Part shown: in pieces, positions 17,821-25,344 of the stretch
Layout of the letters: each line of letters opens with the position of its first letter
Numbering within the stretch: position 1 is the first letter of the stretch
Assembly: GCF_905220705.1 (NCBI RefSeq)
Contig: NZ_CAJNAT010000016.1
Location: forward strand, 62,001 to 126,000
Length of the DNA stretch: 64,000 bases
Direction of reading: 5' to 3'
Origin: Paraburkholderia domus
GTDB taxonomy: Bacteria > Pseudomonadota > Gammaproteobacteria > Burkholderiales > Burkholderiaceae
Notes under the pieces: generated by a model
Seen by the model: only the letters and a program-made list of their open reading frames with translations
Databases searched by the model: none
What the model was told of the DNA's origin: nothing
Translations under genes and position numbers: made by a program

Positions 17821-18014
17821 CGCTGCCGGAGGTCAGTTGCACGTCTGTAGTTTGGTTAAAAGACGCGCTGCAGCCATCGCCCACAAGACGTACCTCTTTT
17901 GGCATAGGCCGCATGTTTGCGCGATTCGCCGTCGTTTTGCTCGCGAGTTGGCTGCGAAGTGTCGCCGACACCCCGACAGGGTATGCAAATCGACGTCTGG
18001 CGCCTGATGTGTTG

Positions 18015-18061
18015 TGCAAGAAACGGACAGAACGATTGAGCCCTGGAGCCGATTTCGGATA
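18015..18061 (+). promoter_or_regulatory. Candidate AntR operator upstream of antC
   Basis: TGCA-N6-GGACA (18015-18029) and AGCC-N6-GGATA (18047-18061) lie in direct orientation 32 bp apart. They resemble the XylS/BenR half-site TGCA-N6-GGNTA; the first is one base off and the second matches GGATA but only half of TGCA. A -10-like TAGACT lies about 20 bases further. The spacing is identical to that of the pair at 22944, which supports both. Confidence 0.5.
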
Positions 18062-18209
18062 GCCCTGTTACACCCGTCCCCCTAGACTTCTATCAACAGC
18101 AGTGCCATCCGGTTCCTGCCCGCAAACGCAGTAAGTGGGCGGTTGGCCGAGCGAAGACGCGAATGCGAACGGAACTGCGATAACGGCACCCAAGATTGGA
18201 GACAAGGTA

Positions 18210-19229
18210 ATGAGCTTTGACATCGCGCTCAATTTCGAGGACGGCGTAACCCGCTTCATCAATTGCGGCAGGGCGGAATCCGTGGTGGACGCGGCATATC
18301 GCCAGGGAATCAACATTCCGATGGACTGCCGTGAGGGCGCTTGCGCCACGTGCAAGTGCCGTGTCGAATCAGGCGACTATTCGCTCGGCGACTATATCGA
18401 AGATGCCCTCAGCAGCAGCGAAGCGGACCAGGGCTACGCGCTGGCATGCCAGATGCGGCCGACGTCCGATTGCGTCGTGCTTGTGCCGACGAGCTCAACC
18501 GCGTGCAGCACGAGGCAGGAAAGCTACGTTGCCCAAATCAAAGAAGTGCGCCGACTCTCCGAAAGCACGTTCTCGCTCGCGCTTCAGGGCGATGGCCTGA
18601 AGGACCTGGTGTTCCTCCCGGGCCAGTACGCCAACCTGCAGGTTCCGGGCGAGGAGCACCGTCAACGTGCCTACTCGTTCAGTTCGATGACGGCGCGCGG
18701 CAACAGCGTGACGTTCCTGATCCGCAATGTCCCCGGTGGCCTGATGAGCAGCTTTCTCAAGGAGCGCGCGACGCCGGGGGGCGAGATGATCATGAACGGG
18801 CCGTTCGGGAGCTTCTACCTGCGCCCGCTGGTGCGCCCGCTCCTCATGCTGGCAGGCGGCACGGGACTCGCACCGTTCCTTGCAATGCTCGACAAGATCG
18901 TCGCGGCCGGCGGCAGTCCGTTCCCGATTCACCTGATTTATGGCGTGAACACCGACCGGGATGTCGTAGAGATCGACAAGCTCGAGACCTTCACGCGTCT
19001 CATCCCGAGCTTCACTTTCGAAGTCTGCGTTGTGGACGCAAACAGCGAGAGGCCGAAGAAGGGATACGTGACACATCACATTGAACCGGCGCACCTTAAC
19101 GACGGCGATGTCGATATCTACCTTTGCGGCCCGCCGCCCATGGTCGAAGCGGTTGCCCAGCATCTACGCGACGTGAACGTGAAGTCAGCATCGTTTCATT
19201 TCGAGAAATTTGCCGCCAGCATCAGCTAG
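18210..19229 (+). CDS. antC: Anthranilate 1,2-dioxygenase reductase component
   Basis: A 339-residue electron-transfer protein of the BenC/AntC type that passes electrons from NADH to the dioxygenase. A plant-type 2Fe-2S domain is N-terminal, with cysteines at about 40, 45 and 48 (CREGACATC) and the fourth near 80 (YALACQM). An FAD domain follows (RAYSFSSM), then the NAD domain (LMLAGGTGLAPFLAML) and the C-terminal FHFEKF. ATG at 18210 has GGAG upstream. Anthranilate rather than benzoate is suggested because the operon has AntR-like control and the large subunit resembles AntA. It precedes the oxygenase genes, whereas in most antABC operons the reductase is last. Confidence 0.85.
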   Translation: MSFDIALNFEDGVTRFINCGRAESVVDAAYRQGINIPMDCREGACATCKCRVESGDYSLGDYIEDALSSSEADQGYALACQMRPTSDCVVLVPTSSTACSTRQESYVAQIKEVRRLSESTFSLALQGDGLKDLVFLPGQYANLQVPGEEHRQRAYSFSSMTARGNSVTFLIRNVPGGLMSSFLKERATPGGEMIMNGPFGSFYLRPLVRPLLMLAGGTGLAPFLAMLDKIVAAGGSPFPIHLIYGVNTDRDVVEIDKLETFTRLIPSFTFEVCVVDANSERPKKGYVTHHIEPAHLNDGDVDIYLCGPPPMVEAVAQHLRDVNVKSASFHFEKFAASIS

Positions 19230-19327
19230 CTAACCTTACTAACCGGCCCGCGAGGTTCCTCGATCTGCCCGGGTTCGGGTTGCAAGGTCAGAAGGTACTA
19301 CGCAGCGGGTTTAAAGCAGGAGTGCAG

Positions 19328-19768
19328 ATGGATATCGCCGCCGATCTGGATTGGAACGACCGCTATTTGATTGGGCATCAGGGGATGGATGACAGCCATC
19401 GGGAGTTCGTGACGCTGGTCAACGCGATCCTCTGTGCGGACGATCAACAGCTCCCTGCAGCGCTGGAGGCTTTTGTCGGTCACATCGAAGAGCATTTCCG
19501 GTTTGAAGAGCATCTGATGAGGAAGTTCGGCTATCCGGCAACGGATTGCCACATCGAAGAGCACGAGAAGGTGCTGGCGTCAGTGCCCGAGGTGCGCGCG
19601 CTGGTGAACGCCGGCCAAGTCGGCGTAGGCCGCGAGCTGGCGCAGGCCCTGGCGGACTGGTTTCCGGGGCACTCGGATCACATGGATTCGGCGATCGCGG
19701 CCTGGGTCGTGAAGAAAACCTCTGGCGGCGCGCCCGTTGTGTTGCGCCGCGCAATGCAACTCACTTGA
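19328..19768 (+). CDS. Bacteriohemerythrin
   Basis: A 146-residue hemerythrin with a non-heme di-iron O2-binding site. The ligand pattern is complete: DWNDRYLIGHQGMDDSHRE (first His pair), HIEEHFRFEEHLM (His and Glu), HIEEHEKVL (His pair) and HSDHMD (His and Asp). ATG at 19328 follows AGGAG. The gene lies in the same direction between antC and antA, 98 bases after antC and 103 before antA, so it looks like part of the dioxygenase operon. A plausible job is O2 binding or delivery to the oxygenase, or iron/O2 sensing. That role is inferred from position only. Confidence 0.88.
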   Translation: MDIAADLDWNDRYLIGHQGMDDSHREFVTLVNAILCADDQQLPAALEAFVGHIEEHFRFEEHLMRKFGYPATDCHIEEHEKVLASVPEVRALVNAGQVGVGRELAQALADWFPGHSDHMDSAIAAWVVKKTSGGAPVVLRRAMQLT

Positions 19769-19871
19769 CCTTGCCTGGTGAAGAAAAGGTAACGCCGGAT
19801 GCGATCCCGGCACCAGGCATAGGCCGTTCAATCTATCGCAGCACCGTCATCGGCAGTTGAAAGGAGATTTC

Positions 19872-21266
19872 ATGTCTATCGCACGAACAGAGAAGGAGTG
19901 GCGAGAGTTCGTCACAGGTTGCCTGGACTTCCGTCCGGATGACAACATCTATCGGGTGGCGCGCGCCATGTTCACCGAACCTGAGCTGTTCGAACTCGAG
20001 ATGGAGATGATCTTCGAGAAGAACTGGATTTACGCCTGCCACGAGAGCGAGATCAGCAAGCCACATGACTACGTCACCATGCAAGCCGGGCGTCAGCCGA
20101 TGATCATCACGCGCGGTGCGAATGGAGATCTGAATGCGCTGGTCAACGCGTGCGCACATCGGGGCGCGACGCTGACCCGGATGAGCAAAGGCCATCAGTC
20201 AACGTTCGCGTGCTCTTTTCACGCCTGGACGTTTCGCTCCGACGGCAAGCTGCTGAAGGTGAAAGCACCGTCCGAATACCCCCAGGGATTCGACCTGTCC
20301 CAGCGCGACTTGAAGAAGGCGCGCGTCGCGAGCTACAAGGGCTTCGTCTTCGTGAATCTCGATAACGAGGGCACGATGTCACTGGAGGATTACCTTGGCG
20401 ACGCCACGGCTTTTCTCGACCTGATGGTGGCGCAGTCGCCAACGGGCGAGCTCGAGGTGCTGCCGGGCAAGGGTCACTACACGTATGCCGGCAACTGGAA
20501 GCTGCAGAACGAAAACGGCCTGGATGGCTATCACGTCAGCACCGTGCACTACAACTACGTCGCCACGGTGACGCATCGCATGGAGATCAATGCCAAAAAT
20601 GGCTCGGACGTCAACGATACGCTCGACTACCGCAAGCTCGGTGCCGGCGACGACGCGACCGACGACGGTTGGTTCTCGTTTCCCAACGGCCACAGTGTGC
20701 TGTTCAGCGAGATGCCGAATCCGGAGGTGCGTCCTGGCTACGCGACCATCATGCCTCGCCTCGTCAAGGAATATGGCCAGCGGAAGGCGGCATGGATGAT
20801 GAACCGGCTGCGCAACCTGAACGTTTATCCGAGCCTGTTCTTCATGGATCAGATCAGCTCGCAGTTGCGGATCATTCGACCCGTCGCGTGGAATAAGACC
20901 GAGATCATCAGTCAGTGCATTGGCATCAAAGGCGAGTCCGATGCGGATCGGGAAAACCGCATCCGCCAGTTCGAGGACTTCTTCAATGTTTCCGGTATGG
21001 GGACGCCCGACGATCTGACTGAGTTCCGCGAAGCCCAACGCGGCTTTCAAGGCCGGATGGAGCGGTGGAACGATATCTCCCGAGGCTGCGACAAGTGGAT
21101 TACCGGCAGCACACCGAATGCCGAAACACTCGGTATCGCGCCTGTTCTCACCGGCGCCGAGCTGACTCACGAGGGGCTCTACGTCAACCAGCACAGCGCG
21201 TGGCGCGATGCCCTTGTCAAAGGGCTCGAAGCCAGGATCCGTAACGCAGAAGGAGCGAAACAATGA
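19872..21266 (+). CDS. antA: Anthranilate 1,2-dioxygenase large (alpha) subunit
   Basis: A 464-residue Rieske oxygenase alpha subunit that dihydroxylates anthranilate to catechol with loss of CO2 and ammonia. The Rieske cluster ligands are seen in CAHRGATLTRM and CSFHAW, and the mononuclear iron site in ENGLDGYHVSTVHYNY. ATG at 19872 follows AAAGGAG; an upstream ATG at 19857 is less likely. The stop overlaps the antB start (ATGA). Benzoate or a related acid is the alternative substrate, because benA and antA are close relatives. The adjacent AraC regulator and absence of a cis-diol dehydrogenase gene favour anthranilate, whose product needs no such enzyme. Confidence 0.83.
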   Translation: MSIARTEKEWREFVTGCLDFRPDDNIYRVARAMFTEPELFELEMEMIFEKNWIYACHESEISKPHDYVTMQAGRQPMIITRGANGDLNALVNACAHRGATLTRMSKGHQSTFACSFHAWTFRSDGKLLKVKAPSEYPQGFDLSQRDLKKARVASYKGFVFVNLDNEGTMSLEDYLGDATAFLDLMVAQSPTGELEVLPGKGHYTYAGNWKLQNENGLDGYHVSTVHYNYVATVTHRMEINAKNGSDVNDTLDYRKLGAGDDATDDGWFSFPNGHSVLFSEMPNPEVRPGYATIMPRLVKEYGQRKAAWMMNRLRNLNVYPSLFFMDQISSQLRIIRPVAWNKTEIISQCIGIKGESDADRENRIRQFEDFFNVSGMGTPDDLTEFREAQRGFQGRMERWNDISRGCDKWITGSTPNAETLGIAPVLTGAELTHEGLYVNQHSAWRDALVKGLEARIRNAEGAKQ

Positions 21267-21754
21267 TGGCCGATTTGCAGCGTAGCGTGGAACAGTTCCT
21301 GTACCGGAAGTCGGAACTGTGCGACCGGCGCCAATGGGTTGACTATCTGGAACTGTTCGACGAGAACTCGGAGTTCCACATTCCCCAGTGGGACTCCGAA
21401 CATGTGTACACGACCGACCCGAAGCGCAGCATGTCGCTGATCTACTATGCGGACCGCGCGGGTCTGGAAGATCGCGTGTTCCGCCTCGGGACAGGCAAGT
21501 CAGCGGCGTCCACGCCGTTGCCTCGCACGCTGCACCAGATCAGCAACGTGATGATCCAGCAGGTTTCCGATTCGCAATTGGAGGCGAAGTGCAAATGGGT
21601 CACCCACGTTTATCGGTTCGGGCAGTCGTCGTATTTTTACGGAGATGCGACGTATCTGCTGAAACCGGTCGGCTTTAGCTGGGTGATCCTTAAGAAGCAT
21701 GTCATTTTGCTTAACGACACGATCGATTCCGTCCTCGACTTCTATCACGTTTAA
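21263..21754 (+). CDS. antB: Anthranilate 1,2-dioxygenase small (beta) subunit
   Basis: A 163-residue ring-hydroxylating dioxygenase beta subunit with the NTF2-like fold, structural partner of AntA. Family segments include QFLYRKSELCDRRQWVDYL and DDTIDSVLDFYHV-like C-terminal residues. It starts with two successive ATG codons at 21263 and 21266; both share the AAGGAG upstream and the first overlaps the antA stop. It is the last gene of the operon and is convergent with antR. Confidence 0.87.
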   Translation: MMADLQRSVEQFLYRKSELCDRRQWVDYLELFDENSEFHIPQWDSEHVYTTDPKRSMSLIYYADRAGLEDRVFRLGTGKSAASTPLPRTLHQISNVMIQQVSDSQLEAKCKWVTHVYRFGQSSYFYGDATYLLKPVGFSWVILKKHVILLNDTIDSVLDFYHV

Positions 21755-21796
21755 GCGGGCAGGGTGTGGCCGGCAAGAAGCGGATGCGACCCAGGC

Positions 21797-22813
21797 TCAG
21801 CGTTCTCGCCGTTTCTGGGTTTCACGCGGCAATTCATTAAATCGCGTGAAATAGTACGCGGAGAAGCGCCCGAGATGCCCGAAGCCGAACATCAGTGCGG
21901 TGTCCGTGACGCTCGCTGCGGCGTCGAGCAGCAGGCGGGCCCGGACGGCATCGAGGCGCATGTTGCGAAGCAACTCCATCGGCGTAACGCCGTGATAGCG
22001 ATGACACATCACGTTGAGCGTACGAAGACTGACGCCGGTCACGCGTGCCAGATCTTCCAGCGATATCGGCGCGTGAAGGCGCGACTCGATATATTCGAGC
22101 ATGGCGTCCATCTGCCTGACGCCGCCGTTGTGCGCTCCGGACTCGCTCCGCGTGCTGCTGGAGTCGGCGGGTAGGAGCGCTGCCTGCGACGTGGAGAGCG
22201 GGGCGTGATGGAGAAACAGGAACAGCGCGAGATTACGTTCGAAGTGATCACGCCATTCAGCCCGTATGCTGGGATCGCCGGACATTGACGAGATGTTAAG
22301 CAACGACTGAACTAACAGGTCCCATTGCGAGCCGAGGTGCCGTGGGAGAAGAAGGCCTGGCATGAGGCTGGTGGTCTCGTCCTCCACTTTCCCGGAAACC
22401 TGCTGGATGAGCGAATTGGGAATCCGGACGATCAACTGTTGGGTGCCTGCCATCCAGCGAAGCCGGACGTGCTGCTTGGGCGCCAGGACTGCCGTGCGGC
22501 CTTCGGAGACGCTCATGACGTGCCCGTCGCACTCGAATTCCGCGCACCCGGAGAGTGAGGTATGCAGCAGGGTGAAGCCGTCGAACGGGCGCGGCGTAAC
22601 CTCTACTTCGGCGCCATACCGCAACTCATATATCTTCAGTTGATTCAATTCCCCCTTGAAGAGCGCCGCATCCCGTGCGCCTTGCTTCCAGCGCAGCACG
22701 TGATCGGTCAATTCCCGCGTGACATGGTCGTGCGTCTCCACGTGCTTGTCGGACCTGAATAGGCAGTTCCGGTGCAGCGCCTCGAGTACCTCGGTCTTGG
22801 GGGACAATGCCAT
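21797..22813 (-). CDS. antR: AraC/XylS-family activator, AntR
   Basis: A 338-residue AraC/XylS regulator: an N-terminal sensor domain with LRYGAEVEVTPRPFDGF and a C-terminal pair of helix-turn-helix motifs (ISLEDLARVTGVSLRTLNVM, then TDTALMFGFGHLGRFSAYY). The architecture matches BenR/AntR/XylS activators that respond to aromatic acids. It is convergent with antB. XylS-like half-sites stand upstream of antC and also 131-177 bases upstream of its own start. ATG at 22813. Activation of antC-hemerythrin-antAB is inferred from context. Confidence 0.85.
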   Translation of the reverse strand: MALSPKTEVLEALHRNCLFRSDKHVETHDHVTRELTDHVLRWKQGARDAALFKGELNQLKIYELRYGAEVEVTPRPFDGFTLLHTSLSGCAEFECDGHVMSVSEGRTAVLAPKQHVRLRWMAGTQQLIVRIPNSLIQQVSGKVEDETTSLMPGLLLPRHLGSQWDLLVQSLLNISSMSGDPSIRAEWRDHFERNLALFLFLHHAPLSTSQAALLPADSSSTRSESGAHNGGVRQMDAMLEYIESRLHAPISLEDLARVTGVSLRTLNVMCHRYHGVTPMELLRNMRLDAVRARLLLDAAASVTDTALMFGFGHLGRFSAYYFTRFNELPRETQKRRER

Positions 22814-22943
22814 GTTCGCTCCGCTGAGTTTCGAACTACAGGAGGCACCCGCACAGTCAGGGATGCTTGCCCGTTAGCTCAATAATTGCGCGCAAGGCTC
22901 CTATCCGGATCATAAGGTTTGTGCATGAGCTTGTCATAGATTC

Positions 22944-22990
22944 TGCAAATAATGGATAGGTCAGGATGTCGGGGCTGCACTATTCGGATA
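22944..22990 (+). promoter_or_regulatory. Pair of perfect XylS/BenR-type half-sites, rightward
   Basis: TGCA-AATAAT-GGATA (22944-22958) and TGCA-CTATTC-GGATA (22976-22990) both match TGCA-N6-GGNTA exactly and lie 32 bp apart in direct orientation. The second overlaps a CACTAT-TCGG-ATAGTG palindrome (22978-22993). By the XylS model they would activate rightward transcription, yet no intact gene follows before 23654. The region may instead serve antR autoregulation. Confidence 0.5.
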
Positions 22991-23167
22991 GTGAAAGCTA
23001 GTGTGAATTCCTAAGCTCCGAAGATCCCCATGCGGAGACAATGTCCGCGATCAATCGCTGATCAGCATATTTCAACAGTGCCGGTGCGCAGACGAAGCAG
23101 TCTATGTGCCGCCCGGCCAGGTGACGGTCGATAAAATGATGAGTATTCCTTTGAAAATAAGAGAATC

Positions 23168-23313
23168 AGATTATCTGGAAGGGTTTGATGGCGACGTGGG
23201 TCTTCACGGTCCCGACGGCGATCTGCAGGTCACGCGCGAACGCCGACCTGCAAAAGCGGCTCCGCAATGCATACGAGTACCGCGACTCGCTGCTCGGTTT
23301 CGTGCTGACTCAT
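23168..23313 (-). pseudogene. Remnant of a LuxR/NarL-type response regulator
   Basis: ATG at 23313 follows a good GGAG and gives MSQHETEQRVAVLVCIAEPL, resembling the start of a receiver domain, but the frame stops at 23230. In a shifted frame just after, LQIAVGTVKTHVAIK resembles the recognition helix of LuxR-type HTH domains (SVGTVKTHV). So the two ends of one regulator appear joined with nearly all of the middle lost and a frameshift. The rest of the 840-base gap between antR and the VOC gene shows only the elements listed separately. Confidence 0.45.
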
Positions 23314-23471
23314 TTCACTCTCCTTGGCGTTGGCAAGTGACTTTGCCGTACCTTCATCTTTGCCGGGGAAGGCCGAAGCGTCGAGTTATCCGTTGTTGGT
23401 ACTTGCGAGGCGCGCGTGAACCGGACCCCTCGTCGTACACGCTCCGCGGGAAATGGTGCTGGATAAGCCTC

Positions 23472-23491
23472 CCGGCAGTGCAGACTGCCGG
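23472..23491. repeat. Perfect 8-bp inverted repeat
   Basis: CCGGCAGT (23472-23479) and ACTGCCGG (23484-23491) with a 4-bp spacer, in the intergenic region upstream of the VOC operon. No T-tract follows. It may be an operator or the remains of a terminator of a lost gene. Confidence 0.4.
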
Positions 23492-23602
23492 TAGTCCCGT
23501 TAGATGTTGTTAGCGCGTTCGTTAGCGCGGAAAACGGGAGCGAACGTTTCATGGTTCGATGAACGGACAGTAGGGTAAGGGCGTCCTTGCCTTTTCGATT
23601 TG

Positions 23603-23620
23603 TTTAACTATAGTGTTAAA
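23603..23620 (+). promoter_or_regulatory. Candidate ArsR operator/promoter of the VOC operon
   Basis: TTTAAC (23603-23608) and GTTAAA (23615-23620) form a perfect inverted repeat with spacer TATAGT, followed by TATTAACC. It lies 34-51 bases upstream of the VOC start in an AT-rich patch, as expected for an ArsR autoregulatory site overlapping a promoter. Confidence 0.5.
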
Positions 23621-23653
23621 TATTAACCGAAAGGTTTATCAATGGAGGTAATC

Positions 23654-24115
23654 ATGAACGAGCCGTTTCATCGTCCTTCGCTGGGCGCGTCGGTGTACTA
23701 CAAGGACCCGTTTGCCGCGCTCGATTGGCTCGAGAAAGCGTTCGGCTTCGAGCGTCAATTGGTGGTCACGGATAGCGACGGCCAGTTGGGCCACTCGGAA
23801 ATGCGTTTCGGCGACAGCTACATCATGATCTGCCGCGAATGGTCGGAAGACGCGGCGAGCCCGGCTTCGATCGGCGGCAAGAATACGCAATCGGTGCACG
23901 TGCAACTGCGCGAGGGGATCGACGAACATTGCGCCCGCGCGTGCGCCGCGGGCGCTGTCATCACGCGCGAGCCGGCGGATCAGTTTTACGGCGACCGTGT
24001 CTACGCGGCGCGCGATCCGGAAGGGCACGTCTGGAGCTTCGGCCAGACCGTGCGAGAGGTGTCGCGCGAGGAAGCCGAGCGCGTGAGCGGCCTGAAAATC
24101 GAAGGATGGGTTTAA
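23654..24115 (+). CDS. VOC-family (glyoxalase/bleomycin-resistance fold) protein
   Basis: A 153-residue single VOC domain protein of the PhnB/YdcJ-like type: SLGASVYYKDPFAALDWLEK at the start and YAARDPEGHVWSFGQ near the end. GGAGG seven bases before ATG 23654 decides the start over the ATG at 23642. It begins a three-gene set with an ArsR regulator and a START-like (SRPBCC) gene, a combination common in bacteria. The function is unknown. The metal-ligand pattern looks incomplete, so it may bind a ligand and not act as an enzyme. Confidence 0.82.
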   Translation: MNEPFHRPSLGASVYYKDPFAALDWLEKAFGFERQLVVTDSDGQLGHSEMRFGDSYIMICREWSEDAASPASIGGKNTQSVHVQLREGIDEHCARACAAGAVITREPADQFYGDRVYAARDPEGHVWSFGQTVREVSREEAERVSGLKIEGWV

Positions 24116-24119
24116 ACCG

Positions 24120-24470
24120 ATGGGTAAGCCGATGGCATTGCCTGCCAGCGCCTCGCTCGACCGTACGCTGGCCGCGCTAGCCGATCCGAACCGGCGTCAG
24201 GTGGTCGATCTGCTCAGCCAGCAGCCGATGCGCGCGGGCGAACTCGCGCAAGCCACCGGCCTTTCGCCGCAGGCGATGAGCCGGCATTTGCGTGTGCTGC
24301 GTTCGAGCGAGCTGATCGAGGAATCGCACGACGGCGTCGACGCGCGCGTGCGTCTCTACGTGCTGAGATCGGCGCCGATGAGCGAACTGAAGGCATGGCT
24401 CGAACAGACCGAAGCCTTGTGGTCCGAGCAATTGCTGGCGTTCAAGGCACATCTGGAGCAGCAGGAATGA
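24120..24470 (+). CDS. ArsR-family transcriptional regulator
   Basis: A 116-residue winged-helix repressor of the ArsR class associated with SRPBCC genes: DRTLAALADPNRRQVVDLL, then the recognition region ATGLSPQAMSRHLRVLRSSE. It has no cysteines, so metal sensing by thiols is unlikely. It starts 5 bases after the VOC stop, and its stop overlaps the next start (ATGA). An inverted repeat at 23603 is a candidate for its own operator. Confidence 0.87.
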   Translation: MGKPMALPASASLDRTLAALADPNRRQVVDLLSQQPMRAGELAQATGLSPQAMSRHLRVLRSSELIEESHDGVDARVRLYVLRSAPMSELKAWLEQTEALWSEQLLAFKAHLEQQE

Positions 24471-24613
24471 GTTCGCGCGTGCAGGTGTCGCTACGCGTCG
24501 CGGCAACCCCGCTGCGTGCATTCGATGTGTTCACGCGCGAGATCGGCAGATGGTGGCAGGCCTTGCTGGCGTCTCTACGGACTGAAGTGCAAGGCACTGC
24601 GCCGCCACGCTGA
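24467..24613 (+). pseudogene. Truncated SRPBCC (AHSA1-type) domain gene
   Basis: The frame begins MSSRVQVSLRVAATPLRAFD then VFTREIGRWW, the first strand and helix of an SRPBCC/AHSA1 domain of the kind normally about 150 residues long. After about residue 31 similarity stops and the frame ends at 48 residues. The start overlaps the ArsR stop as in intact operons. A deletion appears to have removed the rest, joining it to the end region of the lysE gene. Confidence 0.65.
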
Positions 24614-24642
24614 AAGGCGGCGCGTTCTCTGTCCCATTCGCG

Positions 24643-25254
24643 TCAGCGTGTGGCGATAGCGGCGGCGACACCCGCCATGACCGTGGCACTGGCGCGGTTG
24701 GTGATCCTGACCGCGCGGCGGGTGCTCAGCAGCTTGCGCGCACGTGTGGCGAGCAGGGCCCAGCCGAAGTCGACGGCCATCAGCACGATCAGCATGGTGA
24801 GCGTCAGTTCGAACCACGCGACGGTGCCGATGCGTGACAGATCGATGATGGTCGGCAGCAACGCGAGATAGAACATCATGATCTTCGGATTGCCGAGCGT
24901 CACTAGCAAGCCGGCGACGAACATGCGCCACGGCGACTGGCCGCTCGGCAAGTCGCTGCCTTGCACGTCGGCCGGTGCGCGCCACATCTTCCATGCCAGG
25001 AATAGCAGATAGGCGACGCCGACGAATTTCAGCGCGATGAACACCATGCCGAAGCTGCGCGCGATCACCGCGAGGCCCGCCACGGCACAGGTGAGCCACA
25101 AGGCTTCGCCGAGCCACATCGCGGCGAGAAATGGCAATACGTCGCGAAAGCCGTTGGTTAGCACGCGCGCGACCAGCGCGGCGATGCTGGGGCCAGGTGT
25201 GCCGGCGGCGATAATCAGCGCCAGTGCGAAAACGAGCAAAGCAGACAGCGACAT
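24643..25254 (-). CDS. LysE/RhtB-family amino-acid exporter
   Basis: A 203-residue inner-membrane exporter with six hydrophobic segments. The family signature AAGTPGPSIAALVARVLTNG is at the N-terminus and a second conserved stretch, VTLGNPKIMMFYLALLP, lies in the middle. ATG at 25254. RhtB relatives export homoserine, threonine, leucine or similar metabolites; the substrate here is unknown. It lies just before the dedA gene on the same strand but with a 66-base gap holding a tandem repeat. Confidence 0.87.
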   Translation of the reverse strand: MSLSALLVFALALIIAAGTPGPSIAALVARVLTNGFRDVLPFLAAMWLGEALWLTCAVAGLAVIARSFGMVFIALKFVGVAYLLFLAWKMWRAPADVQGSDLPSGQSPWRMFVAGLLVTLGNPKIMMFYLALLPTIIDLSRIGTVAWFELTLTMLIVLMAVDFGWALLATRARKLLSTRRAVRITNRASATVMAGVAAAIATR

Positions 25255-25284
25255 AGCGTTACTCCGCGAATTTCAGTGCGCGCG

Positions 25285-25344
25285 CGCAACCGCCGGTTTA
25301 GTGGGCTCGCAACCGCCGGTTTAGTGGGCTCGCAACCGCCGGTT
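25285..25344. repeat. 23-bp tandem repeat, about 2.6 copies
   Basis: The unit CGCAACCGCCGGTTTAGTGG-GCT occurs at 25285-25307 and 25308-25330, and a partial copy is at 25331-25344. It duplicates the 3' end of dedA including its stop codon, so two further copies of the terminal codons follow the real stop. Replication slippage is the likely origin. Confidence 0.85.

Noticed and set aside
23472..23491. Inverted repeat considered as an intrinsic terminator or attachment site.
   Set aside because: No T-tract on either strand and no integrase gene nearby; kept only as a repeat.
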